This document shows, one piece after another, positions 9,556 to 19,233 of a DNA stretch of 64,000 nt (its first letter is position 1; every line of letters begins with the position of its first letter). The notes beneath the pieces are model-generated. The model saw nothing but the letters and a program-made list of their open reading frames with translations. It was not told the DNA's origin and made no database searches. The position numbers and the translations under genes were made by a program. Source of the stretch: Gammaproteobacteria bacterium (GTDB taxonomy: Bacteria; Pseudomonadota; Gammaproteobacteria; Steroidobacterales; Rariloculaceae); the NCBI GenBank assembly GCA_022826245.1, contig JAJDVG010000058.1, positions 1 to 64,000 on the forward strand, read 5' to 3'.

Positions 9556-9802
9556 GCGTGTCTCTGGACCCGGTTAGCGGTCAGGACCGCGTACCGGAAC
9601 CGCGTTCACGCGGTCCAGACACCGGATATCCGGCGACGCGATCCGGCCGCTTCCAGCTACGACAGGCATCGCCGAATGCTTCCGTTGCACTACCGTCATC
9701 ACCGGGCGAGTGTACCGCCGTCGCGTACCTGCTGGCAGCCCACGCTGCCCGCGGTTAGGATGCAACGCTACCTCGCCGATGCAGGGAACGGGTGCCTGAT
9801 CC

Positions 9803-11647
9803 ATGAATCCACAGACCTATTTCGAGGCGCTGAACCGCGACTTTCTCGGTGTCTCGACGCCGAAAGAAAAATTGTTCTGGACGAACTACATGGGCACGAC
9901 GGACGATCACGACGCGTTCGCGGCGGCCGAAACGGCTTACAAGGACTTCGTCGCGAACCCCGAGCGTATCGCGGAACTGCGCGGCCAGATCGCGGCGGCC
10001 GAGCAGGCGCCTGCGGGTGACGAGCGGGATCGGTTGCTGCACGGCCTGCGCGGCTGGCTCGACTTCTTCGAGGTCAACGCGATCGAGAGCGCCGACGCCC
10101 GGGACATGGCAAGCGATCTTGTCCGGGACGACACGGATATCTTCGCCGGGCGCAAGGAGCTGACGCTCCACTACGACAACGAAGCCGGTGAACGCACCGA
10201 GGCATCGACGCTCGTGCTGCGGACGAACCTCGTGAGCTCTGCCGACGAAGGGGTCCGCAAGTCCTCGCACGACGCATTGCTCGAGCTCGAGCGCTGGGTG
10301 GTCGGCAACGGTTTCCCGGAAATGGTCCGGCGGCGCAACGCCTTCGCACGCGCTCTGGGCTATCGAAACTTCTTCGACTACAAAGTCAACTTCGAGGAGC
10401 GCATGACGCCTGAGACGCTGTTCGCGATTCTCGACGAGTTCGAAGGGCAGACGCGCGACGCGCAGCAGCGCGGCTTCGAGCAACTGGCCGCGCAGCACGG
10501 CGAAGAAGCACTGGCCGCGCATAACCTGAGCTACTACATGTCCGGCGACACGACGCGCGAGCTCGATCCCTATCTGCCGTTCGCGAAGAGCCTGCAGCGC
10601 TGGGTCGAGTCCTTCGGCCGCATGGGTGTCGAGTTTCGGGATGCCGAGCTCACGCTCGACCTGCTGGACCGCAAGGGCAAATACGAGAACGGCTTCATGC
10701 ACGCGCCGCGGCCGGCCTGGTACCGCAACGGGACCTGGCTGCCCGCGGCCATCAACTTCACGAGCAACGCAAACCCCAACCAGGTCGGCAGCGGCGACGA
10801 CGGCCTGCTCACGCTGTTTCACGAAGGCGGCCACGCCGCGCATTTCGCGAACATCGCGCAGAACGCGCCGTGCTTCAGTCAGGAGTTCCCGCCGACCTCG
10901 ATGGCCTATGCGGAAACGCAGTCGATGTTCTTCGACAACCTGCTCAACGATGGCGACTGGCTCAAACTCTATGCGCGCAACCGTGCGGACGAGGAGATTC
11001 CCGACGAGTTGATCGAGCGCAAGATCGAAGCCAGGCAGCCGTTTGCCGCGTACGCCGAACGCTGCCTGCTCGTCGTGCCGTACTTCGAATGGGCCGTCTA
11101 CTCGATGCGGGACGCCGAACTCACCGGCGAGCGTCTCATCGCGCTTGCACGCGAGACGGAACAGCGGATCTTCGGGCTCGACTGCGCGCCGAGGCCGTTG
11201 CTGTCGGTACCTCACCTGCTCGACCGCAGTTCCGCCTGCTGCTACCACGGCTACCTGCTTGCGAACATGGCCGTGTTCCAGACGCGCGCCTGGTTCACCC
11301 GGCAGTTCGGCTATCTGACCGACAACCCCCGTATCGGCCCGCTGCTCGCCGAGCATTACTGGGCGCCAGGCAACAGCATGAGCCACGAGGACACGCTCAG
11401 GAGCCTGACCGGCGAAAGCTTCACCGGGCGCTATCTCGCCGACGACTGCAACCGGTCGGTCGAGGAGGCCTGTCAGGAGGCGCGCGAATCGATTCGCGCT
11501 GCGCTGACCCGCGAGCAGCCGCCCGTCAGACCATTGAAGGCGACCATCCGCGTCGTACACGGCGACGAGCTACTGGCCGACAACAGCGAGTCCGATGCGG
11601 CCATGTTCGCGGCCTTCGAGGCCTGGATCGATCGGCACTATCACTGA
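9803..11647 (+). CDS. M3-family zinc metallopeptidase
   Basis: 614-residue metallopeptidase with the HExxH zinc site FHEGGHAAHF at about residues 339-348 and the third ligand in AYAETQSMF about 30 residues later, the thimet oligopeptidase (M3) arrangement. No signal peptide is seen, so it should act on oligopeptides in the cytoplasm. The length is close to that of M3 peptidases. An oligopeptide importer lies about 45 kb away in the same window, but the two are not physically linked. Confidence 0.85.
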   Translation: MNPQTYFEALNRDFLGVSTPKEKLFWTNYMGTTDDHDAFAAAETAYKDFVANPERIAELRGQIAAAEQAPAGDERDRLLHGLRGWLDFFEVNAIESADARDMASDLVRDDTDIFAGRKELTLHYDNEAGERTEASTLVLRTNLVSSADEGVRKSSHDALLELERWVVGNGFPEMVRRRNAFARALGYRNFFDYKVNFEERMTPETLFAILDEFEGQTRDAQQRGFEQLAAQHGEEALAAHNLSYYMSGDTTRELDPYLPFAKSLQRWVESFGRMGVEFRDAELTLDLLDRKGKYENGFMHAPRPAWYRNGTWLPAAINFTSNANPNQVGSGDDGLLTLFHEGGHAAHFANIAQNAPCFSQEFPPTSMAYAETQSMFFDNLLNDGDWLKLYARNRADEEIPDELIERKIEARQPFAAYAERCLLVVPYFEWAVYSMRDAELTGERLIALARETEQRIFGLDCAPRPLLSVPHLLDRSSACCYHGYLLANMAVFQTRAWFTRQFGYLTDNPRIGPLLAEHYWAPGNSMSHEDTLRSLTGESFTGRYLADDCNRSVEEACQEARESIRAALTREQPPVRPLKATIRVVHGDELLADNSESDAAMFAAFEAWIDRHYH

Positions 11648-11839
11648 CAGTGCCGCGGCGCAGCGGCGAGCCGGAGTTGCCGCCACTTTCGGGCGACAAG
11701 CGGAAGTTCCGGTCTCGTTCGAGCGACGAGTATTACCGACGATGGAGATGCAAGGCGGGTCGAATCCGGCAGGATTCGTTCCACGGATTTCGGGCTTCGC
11801 AGCCGGAGCCGCATGCCGGAGCTTGTTGAGGGACCGTTC

Positions 11840-12511
11840 ATGACCGACATCGACAAGCTCGCGCGCGCCGGAGGCGCGGTGCTGGTTCTCGCCGGGATTC
11901 TCTACATCGCGGCGCCATTCATTCCGGAAACGCAAGGGCTCAACCGCATCGGCACGACGAACTGGCTGGTCGAGAGCTATCTCGGCACGCTGCACCACTT
12001 CCTGCTCCCGTTCGGGCTGTTCGCGTTGTTCGCCGTTCAGCGCGAGCCGGCCGGCTTGCCCGGCCTCATCGCGTTCGTCGCGGCGACGCTCGGCAATGCA
12101 CTCGCTGCAGCGGTCGATGTGGTCTGGCTCACGGTCCTGCCGGTCATGGCCGCGAGCCCCGAAGGGCAGGCGGCGCTGATCTGCCTGCCGTTCTACGAAC
12201 CGGCCACGGAGGCCGCGCGCGGCTTCATCGCCGCGGCCTGCGAGGGCTGGGATTTCGCGGTGCTCGGAATCTGGAACGGCGCGGCGTGGTTCGTGTTGCT
12301 ACTCGGCTCGATCACGCTCGGTCTCGTCATCATGCGCGCACAGGTGCTGCGGCCGTGGTCCGGCTTGCTGCTCGTCATCGGCTGGCTCGGCATGCTCGCC
12401 GGTGTCGTGGCGCCCGTTCCCGAAGCAGTCGCCGGAGCAGCGTATGCTGTCGTCGGCGCGGCTTACGCGTGGTGCGGGGTCGAGGTTTGGGGGAAGGCGC
12501 GGGCGGAGTAG
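11840..12511 (+). CDS. Hypothetical membrane protein
   Basis: 223-residue protein with about six hydrophobic segments (for example AGGAVLVLAGILYIAAPFI, LLPFGLFALFAV and GLLLVIGWLGMLAGVVAPV). The start is set at the ATG at 11840 behind a TTGAGGGA ribosome site; an in-frame ATG at 11813 would add nine residues. It resembles small DUF4386-like membrane proteins in helix pattern, but the resemblance is weak. The function is unknown. Confidence 0.72.
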   Translation: MTDIDKLARAGGAVLVLAGILYIAAPFIPETQGLNRIGTTNWLVESYLGTLHHFLLPFGLFALFAVQREPAGLPGLIAFVAATLGNALAAAVDVVWLTVLPVMAASPEGQAALICLPFYEPATEAARGFIAAACEGWDFAVLGIWNGAAWFVLLLGSITLGLVIMRAQVLRPWSGLLLVIGWLGMLAGVVAPVPEAVAGAAYAVVGAAYAWCGVEVWGKARAE

Positions 12512-12554
12512 GCGGCCGTCCGCGGCGAGCGTCGCTATCGCAGAAACGGTCGCA

Positions 12555-12637
12555 GCACCGAAGTGACCGAAGCGGCTGAAGTGTCCAAGGCTCCAAAGCG
12601 CCGAAGTGGCCAAAGTGGCCGAGTTCGCCGAAACGGC
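12555..12637. repeat. Degenerate 9-nt repeat tract
   Basis: An intergenic stretch reads as imperfect 9-base units related to CCGAAGTGG and CCAAAGTGG, repeated roughly nine times between two genes. No hairpin or T-run accompanies it. It could be a slipped-strand tract. It is not obviously coding. Confidence 0.5.
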
Positions 12638-12676
12638 ACGCGCGAATCGTGGACCGGCAGCTCGTGCGCTTCGGAC

Positions 12677-12958
12677 TCAGCGCTGCTTATCGTGCCGAAG
12701 GCGCGTCGCCGCGGCGAGCGCGGCCCCTGGCCGCGACATTCCCGGAGAGCGTTCGAGCTCATGGCTGATCAGCCGCTCGGTCAATGCCTTGTCGCCGTGG
12801 CAGAGGCGGACGAGTTCCGCTTCATGGTCCCAGGGGCGGAACCTTCGTATGCGAAGCGCCCGCAATAACGACCGGGACTTGCCGACGGCGCGGGGGCGTC
12901 GCCTGAGCAGCCACAGGACGAGCAGGACGCCGAGAACGATGAGAATTACTGTTTCCAT
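12677..12958 (-). CDS. Small single-span membrane protein
   Basis: 93-residue product with one N-terminal membrane helix (VILIVLGVLLVLWLL) followed by a strongly basic cytoplasmic part containing RRRPRAVGKSR and a hydrophilic helical region. It lies 27 bases downstream of the Na+/Ca2+ exchanger gene in the same direction and is probably co-transcribed with it. The family is not recognised; a small accessory subunit is possible but unproven. Confidence 0.55.
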   Translation of the reverse strand: METVILIVLGVLLVLWLLRRRPRAVGKSRSLLRALRIRRFRPWDHEAELVRLCHGDKALTERLISHELERSPGMSRPGAALAAATRLRHDKQR

Positions 12959-12985
12959 TCTGAGCGATCCGGGCTGCCTCTCCGT

Positions 12986-13939
12986 TCAGCCGATCGTGCC
13001 GAACAGCCACGCGATGTAGCCGACATAGCAAGCCAGCAGCACGGTGCCCTCGAGCCTTCCGATGCGCGGTTTCATGAGCATGACCGCAAGCGCGACAAGC
13101 GACGTCGTGACCATGACGCCGAGGTCGACGGGGCCGATGCCGTTCGGTACGAGCGGCCGGACGAGCGAAGTCGCGCCGAGGATCAGCAGCAGGTTGAAGA
13201 TGTTCGAGCCGATCAGGTTGCCCGCCGCCAGTTCAGGCTGCCCGCGCCGCGCGGCGACGATCGACGTCGCGAGTTCCGGCAGGCTCGTCCCGAGCGCCGC
13301 GGCCGACAGACCGACGAGCGCCGAGGAAATGCCGAGTGCGAGGGCGATCTCAACGGCAGCGCGGACGAACAGATCGCTGCCGAGGATGAGCATCGCGAGG
13401 CTCGCCGCTCCGATAAGCACGTTGAGCAGGATCGAGACTTCCGGTTTCGCGCCCGGCGGCGCCTCGGCGGCGAAGGTCGCCGGATAGCGGCCCGCCTGCG
13501 CGTCGCGGACCGTCAGCGTCACGTAGGTGACGATGGCGGCGACCAGCACGAATCCCTCGATCCGTCCCAGTTGCCCGTCGAGGAGCAGCAGCAGCGGGAT
13601 GGCCAGCGTCGCCAGGACCAGCACGATGGAGTCGCGCGGTACCAGTTGCCCCTTGAGACGCGGCCGGCCGATCAGCGCCGTCACGCCGAGCACCAGGGTG
13701 ATGTTGCAGATGTTGGAGCCGACCACGTTGCCGACGGCAAGCCCCGGCGAATCCCGAAACGCCGCCGCGAGGCTGACCGCGAGTTCCGGCGCGCTCGTGG
13801 CGAACGCGACGATGGTCAGGCCGACGACGAGCGGCGTCAGCCCGAACCGTATCCCGAGCGCCGCGCTCGCGCGCACGAGACCCTCGCCGCCGAACCAGAG
13901 CAGCGCAAGACCCGCGAAAAACAGCAGCGCCATGGTCAT
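12986..13939 (-). CDS. Calcium/sodium antiporter, YrbG family
   Basis: 317-residue inner-membrane exchanger of the CaCA superfamily with two inverted halves. Each half carries the alpha-repeat: FATSAPELAVSLAA followed by GNVVGSNICNITLVLG, then LGTSLPELATSIVAA followed by GNLIGSNIFNLLLILGAT. The acidic Glu in each SAPE/SLPE block is the expected ion ligand. Length and topology (about ten helices) match the family. It would extrude Ca2+ in exchange for Na+ or H+. Confidence 0.93.
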   Translation of the reverse strand: MTMALLFFAGLALLWFGGEGLVRASAALGIRFGLTPLVVGLTIVAFATSAPELAVSLAAAFRDSPGLAVGNVVGSNICNITLVLGVTALIGRPRLKGQLVPRDSIVLVLATLAIPLLLLLDGQLGRIEGFVLVAAIVTYVTLTVRDAQAGRYPATFAAEAPPGAKPEVSILLNVLIGAASLAMLILGSDLFVRAAVEIALALGISSALVGLSAAALGTSLPELATSIVAARRGQPELAAGNLIGSNIFNLLLILGATSLVRPLVPNGIGPVDLGVMVTTSLVALAVMLMKPRIGRLEGTVLLACYVGYIAWLFGTIG

Positions 13940-13954
13940 CGCGGAATCTTCATG

Positions 13955-14122
13955 TGGGAGTGGTCATTCGGAAGCGGTCGTTCCAGCGTAGTCATACGGG
14001 GACCGTCGTTCGGGAGCGGTTATTTGGGATCGTCTTCGCGGCATGTTCGTTCGGGAGCGGTCACGCGGATCGTCACTCGGGCGTTGTCGAACGCGAGCGG
14101 TCGTTCGGCACTGGTCATTTCC
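13955..14122. repeat. Degenerate TTCGGGAGCGGTC-type repeats
   Basis: The gap between the exchanger and the GMC oxidoreductase contains five or six imperfect copies of a motif near TTCGGGAGCGGTC or GGTCATTCGGAAGCGGTC, spaced 20-40 bases apart and all in the same direction. No gene is seen here. A regulatory role upstream of the oxidoreductase is possible, or simple repeat expansion. Confidence 0.5.
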
Positions 14123-14297
14123 GAACCGCCGCACGGGATCGTTGCGCGGGATTCTATCGCCTGCGACGCGGGCTTGCCGAAGCCGGGCCGACCGGCATCG
14201 CTACGTGCGCGCGGGCTTTTTCGCGGCGACGGCTTGCCCTGGCTTCGCCGCGCCGGGCCGGCCGGCGCTTGCGGTAACATCGCCCCCGGATCGCGAC

Positions 14298-15908
14298 ATG
14301 GAATACGACTACATCATCATCGGCGCAGGGACGGCCGGCTGCGTGCTCGCCAATCGTCTCTCCGCGGACCCGGACGTCTCCGTGCTGCTGCTCGAAGCCG
14401 GCGGCAAGGACGACTACTTCTGGATCGACATCCCGGTCGGCTACCTCTACACGATCGGCAATCCGCGCACGGACTGGTGCTACGAGATCGAGCCCGACCC
14501 CGGTCTCAACGGCAGGACGATCGGCTACGCGCGCGGCCGCGTGCTCGGCGGCTGCTCGTCGATCAACGCGATGATCTACATGCGCGGCCAGCGCAGCGAC
14601 TACGACCACTGGGCGTCGCTCGGCAATCGCGGCTGGTCCTGGGACGACGTCCTGCCCGTGTTCAAGCGCTCCGAGGACTACGAGCACGGCGCCGACGAAC
14701 TGCACGGCGCGGGCGGGGAACTGCGCGTCGAGGAGCGGCGCGTGAACTGGGAGATCCTCGACGCCTGGCGCGACGCGGCCGAGGAGTGCGGCATCCCGAA
14801 GATCAGCGAATTCAATCGCGGCGACAATTTCGGCAACGCCTATTTTCAGATGAACCAGCGCGGCGGAGTGCGCTGGAGCGGCACGAAGGCCTTCCTGCGC
14901 CCGGTCATGCAACGCGCGAACCTCAAGGTGATGACGGACGCGCACGTCGAGCGCTTGCGGATCGAATCAAGGGACGGCGCGAGGCGTGCTGTCGGAGTTG
15001 ACTTCCTGAAGGGCGGCACCCGACACAAATTCGACGCGCGCAGCGAGGTCATTCTCGCCGCGGGATCGATCGGTTCGCCGCAGATCCTGCAGCATTCAGG
15101 CGTCGGGCCGGGCGAGTTATTGCGCGCGAACGGCATCGATGTCGTCCACGACCTGCCCGGAGTCGGCGAGAACCTGCACGACCACCTGCAGGTGCGCATC
15201 GTCTACAAGGTCAGCAACGCCGTCACGCTGAACCGGCGTGCCCGCACGCTGTGCGGCAAGCTCAACATGGGGATCGAGTACTTCCTGTTCAGGACGGGGC
15301 CGCTCACGATGCCGCCATCGCAGCTCGGCGCGTTCGCCAGGAGCGACCCGTCGCAGCCGTCGCCAAACATGGAATGGCACGTGCAGCCGCTGTCGCTCGA
15401 CAAGTTCGGCGATCCGCTCCACCGGTTCGACGCGATCACGCCTTCGGTCTGCAACCTGCAGCCGACGAGCCGCGGCCACGTCCGCATCGAAAGCCCCGAT
15501 CCGGCCGCACATCCCGCGATCACGCTCAACTACCTGTCGACAGACCATGACCGCAGCGTGGCCGTCGCCGGAGTCCGCTTCACGCGCCGCATCATGGCCG
15601 CGGATGCGCTCGCGAGGTTTGAGCCCGAGGAGTGGAAGCCTGGCCCGGATCTGCAGAGTGACGATGAACTCGTGCGCGCCGCCGGCGATCTCGGCACGAC
15701 GATCTTTCACCCGGTCGGCACCTGCAAGATGGGCGGTGATCCGCTGGCCGTCGTCGACGATCGGCTCGCCGTGCACGGCGTGAAAGGGCTGCGAGTCATC
15801 GATGCCTCGATCATGCCGCGGATCACTTCGGGAAATACGAACGCGCCGACGGTGATGATCGCGGAGAAGGGCGCGGAGTTTATTCGGGAGGATGCGGGCA
15901 GGGGATAA
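14298..15908 (+). CDS. GMC-family oxidoreductase
   Basis: 536-residue FAD-dependent glucose-methanol-choline oxidoreductase, choline dehydrogenase-like. The start at 14298 puts the dinucleotide-binding motif [19 protein letters not shown] at the N-terminus, as in the family. GMC signature 1 is seen at [20 protein letters not shown] and signature 2 at [19 protein letters not shown]. The active-site His/Asn region is near HPVGTCKMG and [18 protein letters not shown] at the end. It oxidises an alcohol or similar group; the substrate cannot be told. No signal peptide is present. Confidence 0.92.
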   Translation: MEYDYIIIGAGTAGCVLANRLSADPDVSVLLLEAGGKDDYFWIDIPVGYLYTIGNPRTDWCYEIEPDPGLNGRTIGYARGRVLGGCSSINAMIYMRGQRSDYDHWASLGNRGWSWDDVLPVFKRSEDYEHGADELHGAGGELRVEERRVNWEILDAWRDAAEECGIPKISEFNRGDNFGNAYFQMNQRGGVRWSGTKAFLRPVMQRANLKVMTDAHVERLRIESRDGARRAVGVDFLKGGTRHKFDARSEVILAAGSIGSPQILQHSGVGPGELLRANGIDVVHDLPGVGENLHDHLQVRIVYKVSNAVTLNRRARTLCGKLNMGIEYFLFRTGPLTMPPSQLGAFARSDPSQPSPNMEWHVQPLSLDKFGDPLHRFDAITPSVCNLQPTSRGHVRIESPDPAAHPAITLNYLSTDHDRSVAVAGVRFTRRIMAADALARFEPEEWKPGPDLQSDDELVRAAGDLGTTIFHPVGTCKMGGDPLAVVDDRLAVHGVKGLRVIDASIMPRITSGNTNAPTVMIAEKGAEFIREDAGRG

Positions 15909-15971
15909 ACCACCAAGCCTGAGTATCGTGCGGTCCGGTCTTGCCGGACATCGCGTCAACCCCGGTTCAGG

Positions 15972-16265
15972 TCAGGGCAGCAGCCTCGTCACTGCGGTAA
16001 CCGCGGCGATGATGATGCCGGTCTGCAGCCACAACGTGCGATAGAGCGTAGCTCTCATGCGCTGTTCGAGCGCCTCCATCGCGCTCGCGTTACGTTGTTC
16101 GAGCGCGTTCAGGTCGGTCTTGGTCGCCAATTGCCCCTCGACCGCGTCGGCCATGTCGCCGATGGCGCTGGCCATGGCTTCAGCCAATTTTTCGTCGGCG
16201 CCCGCTTCCCGGAGGGATCGGGCCGCCTTGAGCGGGTTGAAGGCGAGGGCGGGCATGGATTGCAT
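15972..16265 (-). CDS. Coiled-coil membrane-anchored protein (DUF1640-like)
   Basis: 97-residue protein from the ATG at 16265. It has an N-terminal helix (PLKAARSLREAGADEKLAEA), a coiled coil with heptads (TKTDLNALEQRNASAMEALEQRM) and one C-terminal membrane helix (LWLQTGIIIAAVTAVTRLL). This is the CCDC90/DUF1640-like layout also seen in two genes at 24970 and 26961. The function is unknown; such proteins are common near mobile or toxin genes. The start is uncertain, since a TTG at 16292 is also in frame. Confidence 0.65.
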   Translation of the reverse strand: MQSMPALAFNPLKAARSLREAGADEKLAEAMASAIGDMADAVEGQLATKTDLNALEQRNASAMEALEQRMRATLYRTLWLQTGIIIAAVTAVTRLLP

Positions 16266-16611
16266 CGTAGGAACGGTGTTTGAGGGTGTCAAACCTTTGC
16301 GCGGCGCGTCAAAAGGCGAAACTGGCCGCTTCCGGGAGTTATTCTTCGCCCTGGTTTTTTCCTCGCGATCGCGATCGCGGATGCACGCTGTCTGGTTTCC
16401 CGGAAAGAACTCGCCTCACGTCGTTTGCGACGCAACTTGACGCATAGTTGCGGCACAATGCGGTTGGCTGCCGAGACAGGGATGCCGCTATGCCGATCTG
16501 TCGCGCGCATCGCCACTCACACGCACGTCGCTGCCGACGCAGTGACTCGGGACGGCGACAGGTTTTGCCAACCGCGCGGCAGAAGAGTCCGAATCGAGCC
16601 TGGAATCGCAT
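16266..16611. other. Intergenic, no gene seen
   Basis: About 345 bases between two divergent genes. Both strands have only short open stretches without ribosome sites. The region must contain the promoters of both neighbours, but no -35/-10 pair with normal spacing stood out. Confidence 0.5.
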
Positions 16612-17667
16612 ATGCCAACCGCTACCGACACGACGCTGCGCCACCTGGCGATGCTTGCCGCCATTCCCGTTGGCCTGCCCGGGAAGAGTACGCGGCAAAT
16701 CCTCACGGAGGTGCGCGACAAGAACCCGGACTTCGATGTCGCCACGCGCACCGTTCAACGCAGCCTGGAGCAGTTGTCCCGGCAGTTTCCCATTACCTCG
16801 GAAACCCGCGGCCGTACGAACTATTGGTTCTGGATCGAGAAAGACGCGTTGACGCAGATTCCGGCGATGACCGCCACCACGGCGTTCGCGCTATGTCTTG
16901 CGGTCGAGCACCTGCGCCCGATCATGCCGCCTTCCACGTTCCCCAAGCTCGATCCGTACTTCCGCCACGCCAGGAGAATTCTTGACGGCACCGACCTGGG
17001 ACGCTGGACGGACCGCGCGGCCATCATCGCGCAGGGGCCGTCGCTCACGCCGCCGGACGTTTCCGCCGATGTGCAGGAGGCCGTCTACGAGGCGCTGATG
17101 ACGAACCGGAAGGTCGAAGTGCGATACCGCGGCAAGCACGAAAAGGAATCGAAGGCCATCGTCCTGAATCCGCTGGGAATCGTCGTGCGCAACGGCGTCG
17201 TCTACCTCGTCGCGACTTCCTGGAAATACGAGGACATCCGCCACTACGTGCTGCACCGCATGAGCGAGCCGCGATTGACGGACGAACCGGCGAAGACGCC
17301 GCCGGATTTTCGCCTCGCCGATCATCTGGGCGACGACGGCGCGTTCGCGTATCCGGCCAGCGACGAGAAGCTGGCGCTGCGGGCGGTGTTCCATGCCGGC
17401 GCCGGTGCGCACCTGATCGAAAGCCGCCTGGCGCCGGATCACCGCGCCACCGAGCAGGAAGACGGGCGCGTGCTGGTGGAGGCGACGGTCGCCGACACTG
17501 CCGAGTTGCGCTGGTGGTTGGCGGGGTTTGGGAGTCTGGTTGAAGTGCTCGGACCTGATTCCTTGCGGGAGGAGTTTCGGCAGGAGGCGGAGAGGTTGGC
17601 AGCCATCTACGATTCGGACAACAGTAGCCAAACGACAGAAAAGAGGTCCGAGCGCAAGTCGACGTAG
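16612..17667 (+). CDS. WYL-domain transcriptional regulator
   Basis: 351-residue regulator: an N-terminal winged-helix region (about 1-90, with TPTATDTTLRHLAMLAAIP and a recognition-type helix around VATRTVQRSLEQL), then a WYL domain at about 160-235 (VEVRYRGKHEKESKAIVLNP ... VYLVATSW), and a C-terminal WCX-like segment. WYL regulators sense nucleotides or nucleic acids and often control phage-defence and DNA-damage genes. It leads a plus-strand run of accessory genes (GIY-YIG-like, unknown, DUF2779), so it is the natural candidate to control them. Confidence 0.88.
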   Translation: MPTATDTTLRHLAMLAAIPVGLPGKSTRQILTEVRDKNPDFDVATRTVQRSLEQLSRQFPITSETRGRTNYWFWIEKDALTQIPAMTATTAFALCLAVEHLRPIMPPSTFPKLDPYFRHARRILDGTDLGRWTDRAAIIAQGPSLTPPDVSADVQEAVYEALMTNRKVEVRYRGKHEKESKAIVLNPLGIVVRNGVVYLVATSWKYEDIRHYVLHRMSEPRLTDEPAKTPPDFRLADHLGDDGAFAYPASDEKLALRAVFHAGAGAHLIESRLAPDHRATEQEDGRVLVEATVADTAELRWWLAGFGSLVEVLGPDSLREEFRQEAERLAAIYDSDNSSQTTEKRSERKST

Positions 17668-17728
17668 GTTTCTACAAGTTTGCAGGATCGTCGGACGTCG
17701 GGGATGGCGAAGCAAAGGAGGATATCAA

Positions 17729-18310
17729 GTGAGATACGAGCTTCATTGGAAATGCGTGCCGTTGAACGCCATCGCGTACCACGAAAACTGGTACGACCCC
17801 TATCTGGGGCAAGGTGTCTACATGTTGGTGGTTGCGACGACTGACGGGCAGTATGTTGCTTACTATGTAGGCGAGTCAGACGATATTGGTCGACGCTGGC
17901 GCGAACACCTCAACAAATGGTTCCTGAACCCTGATGAAAAGTATTGGATAGCTGAGTCCGCTGACGATTTCTTGGCGAATCCCGTGCGTGTCTTCAACGA
18001 GAATCGTACGGCGCAACGGCTTGCAAATCGAGTCGAAACGCAAAAACAAATTCTTGACCAGACATGGTTCTGTTTTTCCGAAGTCAATTGCTTGCGCCCT
18101 TGGCACACTCTGGAGGATATTGAGTATGTCCTTCAACGAGGTGTCATGCAGCATTTTCAGATAACCGAGGATGGGCACATCGGCGATACCGGCCGCGGCA
18201 AACCTCGTGGCGCGTTGGAGATTGGCAACCACTTCGGGCGGTCTTTTCTCGATGCAACACTGCCATCCACTATACATTTCGATGATGACGACAAAATGAC
18301 AATCGAATAG
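17729..18310 (+). CDS. GIY-YIG-like nuclease domain protein
   Basis: 193 residues from a GTG at 17729, chosen because a strong AAAGGAGG site lies just upstream; an in-frame upstream start would overlap the WYL gene. The GIY-YIG core is visible as GQGVYMLVV (GVY for GIY) and AYYVGESDDIGRRWREH (YVG for YIG with the following Arg). A later acidic helix, LEDIEYVLQRGVMQ, could supply the catalytic Glu. Family members nick or cut DNA. Base composition is clearly lower in G+C than the flanks, which suggests recent transfer. The assignment rests on motifs only. Confidence 0.65.
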   Translation: MRYELHWKCVPLNAIAYHENWYDPYLGQGVYMLVVATTDGQYVAYYVGESDDIGRRWREHLNKWFLNPDEKYWIAESADDFLANPVRVFNENRTAQRLANRVETQKQILDQTWFCFSEVNCLRPWHTLEDIEYVLQRGVMQHFQITEDGHIGDTGRGKPRGALEIGNHFGRSFLDATLPSTIHFDDDDKMTIE

Positions 18311-18360
18311 CTAATGCTTGCAGCAAGCATCGGTTTCGTGGGGCTCAAGAGAGTGTAGCA

Positions 18361-19167
18361 ATGACAATGGTGAACTACTTATCTGCGCAAAGCGAAGACT
18401 GTCCGGAATGGCTCGTTCAGGAAAACTATAGCTTAAAGAACTTCTTTGAGAGTCGAACCGTGGTCTATCCAGGGTCCGGGGCGCATCGGTTCGAAGCGGA
18501 TGGGACACCGATAGAGGTTTTCAATCGCTCTCAGAGCGCACATTGCTACTTTTACATCGACCATGCATATTCAAAGGCGAGTGTGATGGAGGATATTCGT
18601 CGCCATCCGAGGGGATATGAAGGGGCTTTGGCGTTCGACAGGGAATATTCCGCAGAAGACCTCGGGAGGGAATGCACAGGGGGCGTTCCAAAAATCGCAG
18701 CGCTACTTCTTGAGTCGCCATCCATAAGCGATCACCAGGAAAGAAACTGTTGGCATCCGGGGCGTCCTCCCGCAGATTCGGAATCTTCTATGCGCCTTCT
18801 GGTTTATCAGCGAGCACCGGAATATGGTGAGGATCACGGAGCAAACCGATTCGCCTTGTTTCTGTTGGGCATGGAGGCCCGAACTGCATATAGCTGGTTC
18901 TATGGGCGAATGTTTCCGAATCGTCCGCCATTTGCGATATGGCTTCTCAACTGCATGGGCGATGGGGCAGGTGGCGACGCCGGTTTCACAGATCCGCAAG
19001 GTCGCTTGTATCAGGCGGCAGAGGAGTATGGATTACCGGAATTTCTCGGTAGCTATCGTCCACCCCGGAACGAAAATTTTCTTTGGAATGGATATTTGAA
19101 AGTGAATAACGCTGACTATGTCGGCAGCGATAGGCGTGAGTATTCGCTGTGGCGCAAGTCAGAGTAA
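18361..19167 (+). CDS. Unrecognised protein, accessory island
   Basis: 268-residue soluble protein that I do not recognise. It has aromatic-rich stretches (CYFYIDHAYSKASVMEDIRR and TAYSWFYGRMFPNRPPFAIW), no signal peptide and no membrane helix. It follows the GIY-YIG-like gene by 50 bases in the same direction and shares its lower G+C content, so the two were probably acquired together and may work together. No nuclease, ATPase or methyltransferase motif was found. Confidence 0.6.
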   Translation: MTMVNYLSAQSEDCPEWLVQENYSLKNFFESRTVVYPGSGAHRFEADGTPIEVFNRSQSAHCYFYIDHAYSKASVMEDIRRHPRGYEGALAFDREYSAEDLGRECTGGVPKIAALLLESPSISDHQERNCWHPGRPPADSESSMRLLVYQRAPEYGEDHGANRFALFLLGMEARTAYSWFYGRMFPNRPPFAIWLLNCMGDGAGGDAGFTDPQGRLYQAAEEYGLPEFLGSYRPPRNENFLWNGYLKVNNADYVGSDRREYSLWRKSE

Positions 19168-19233
19168 CGCCAGGCGAGATAGGAGACTCGGTACTGGATT
19201 ACTTTCAGTCTCCGGTGTGCCCGAGTCAATAAT

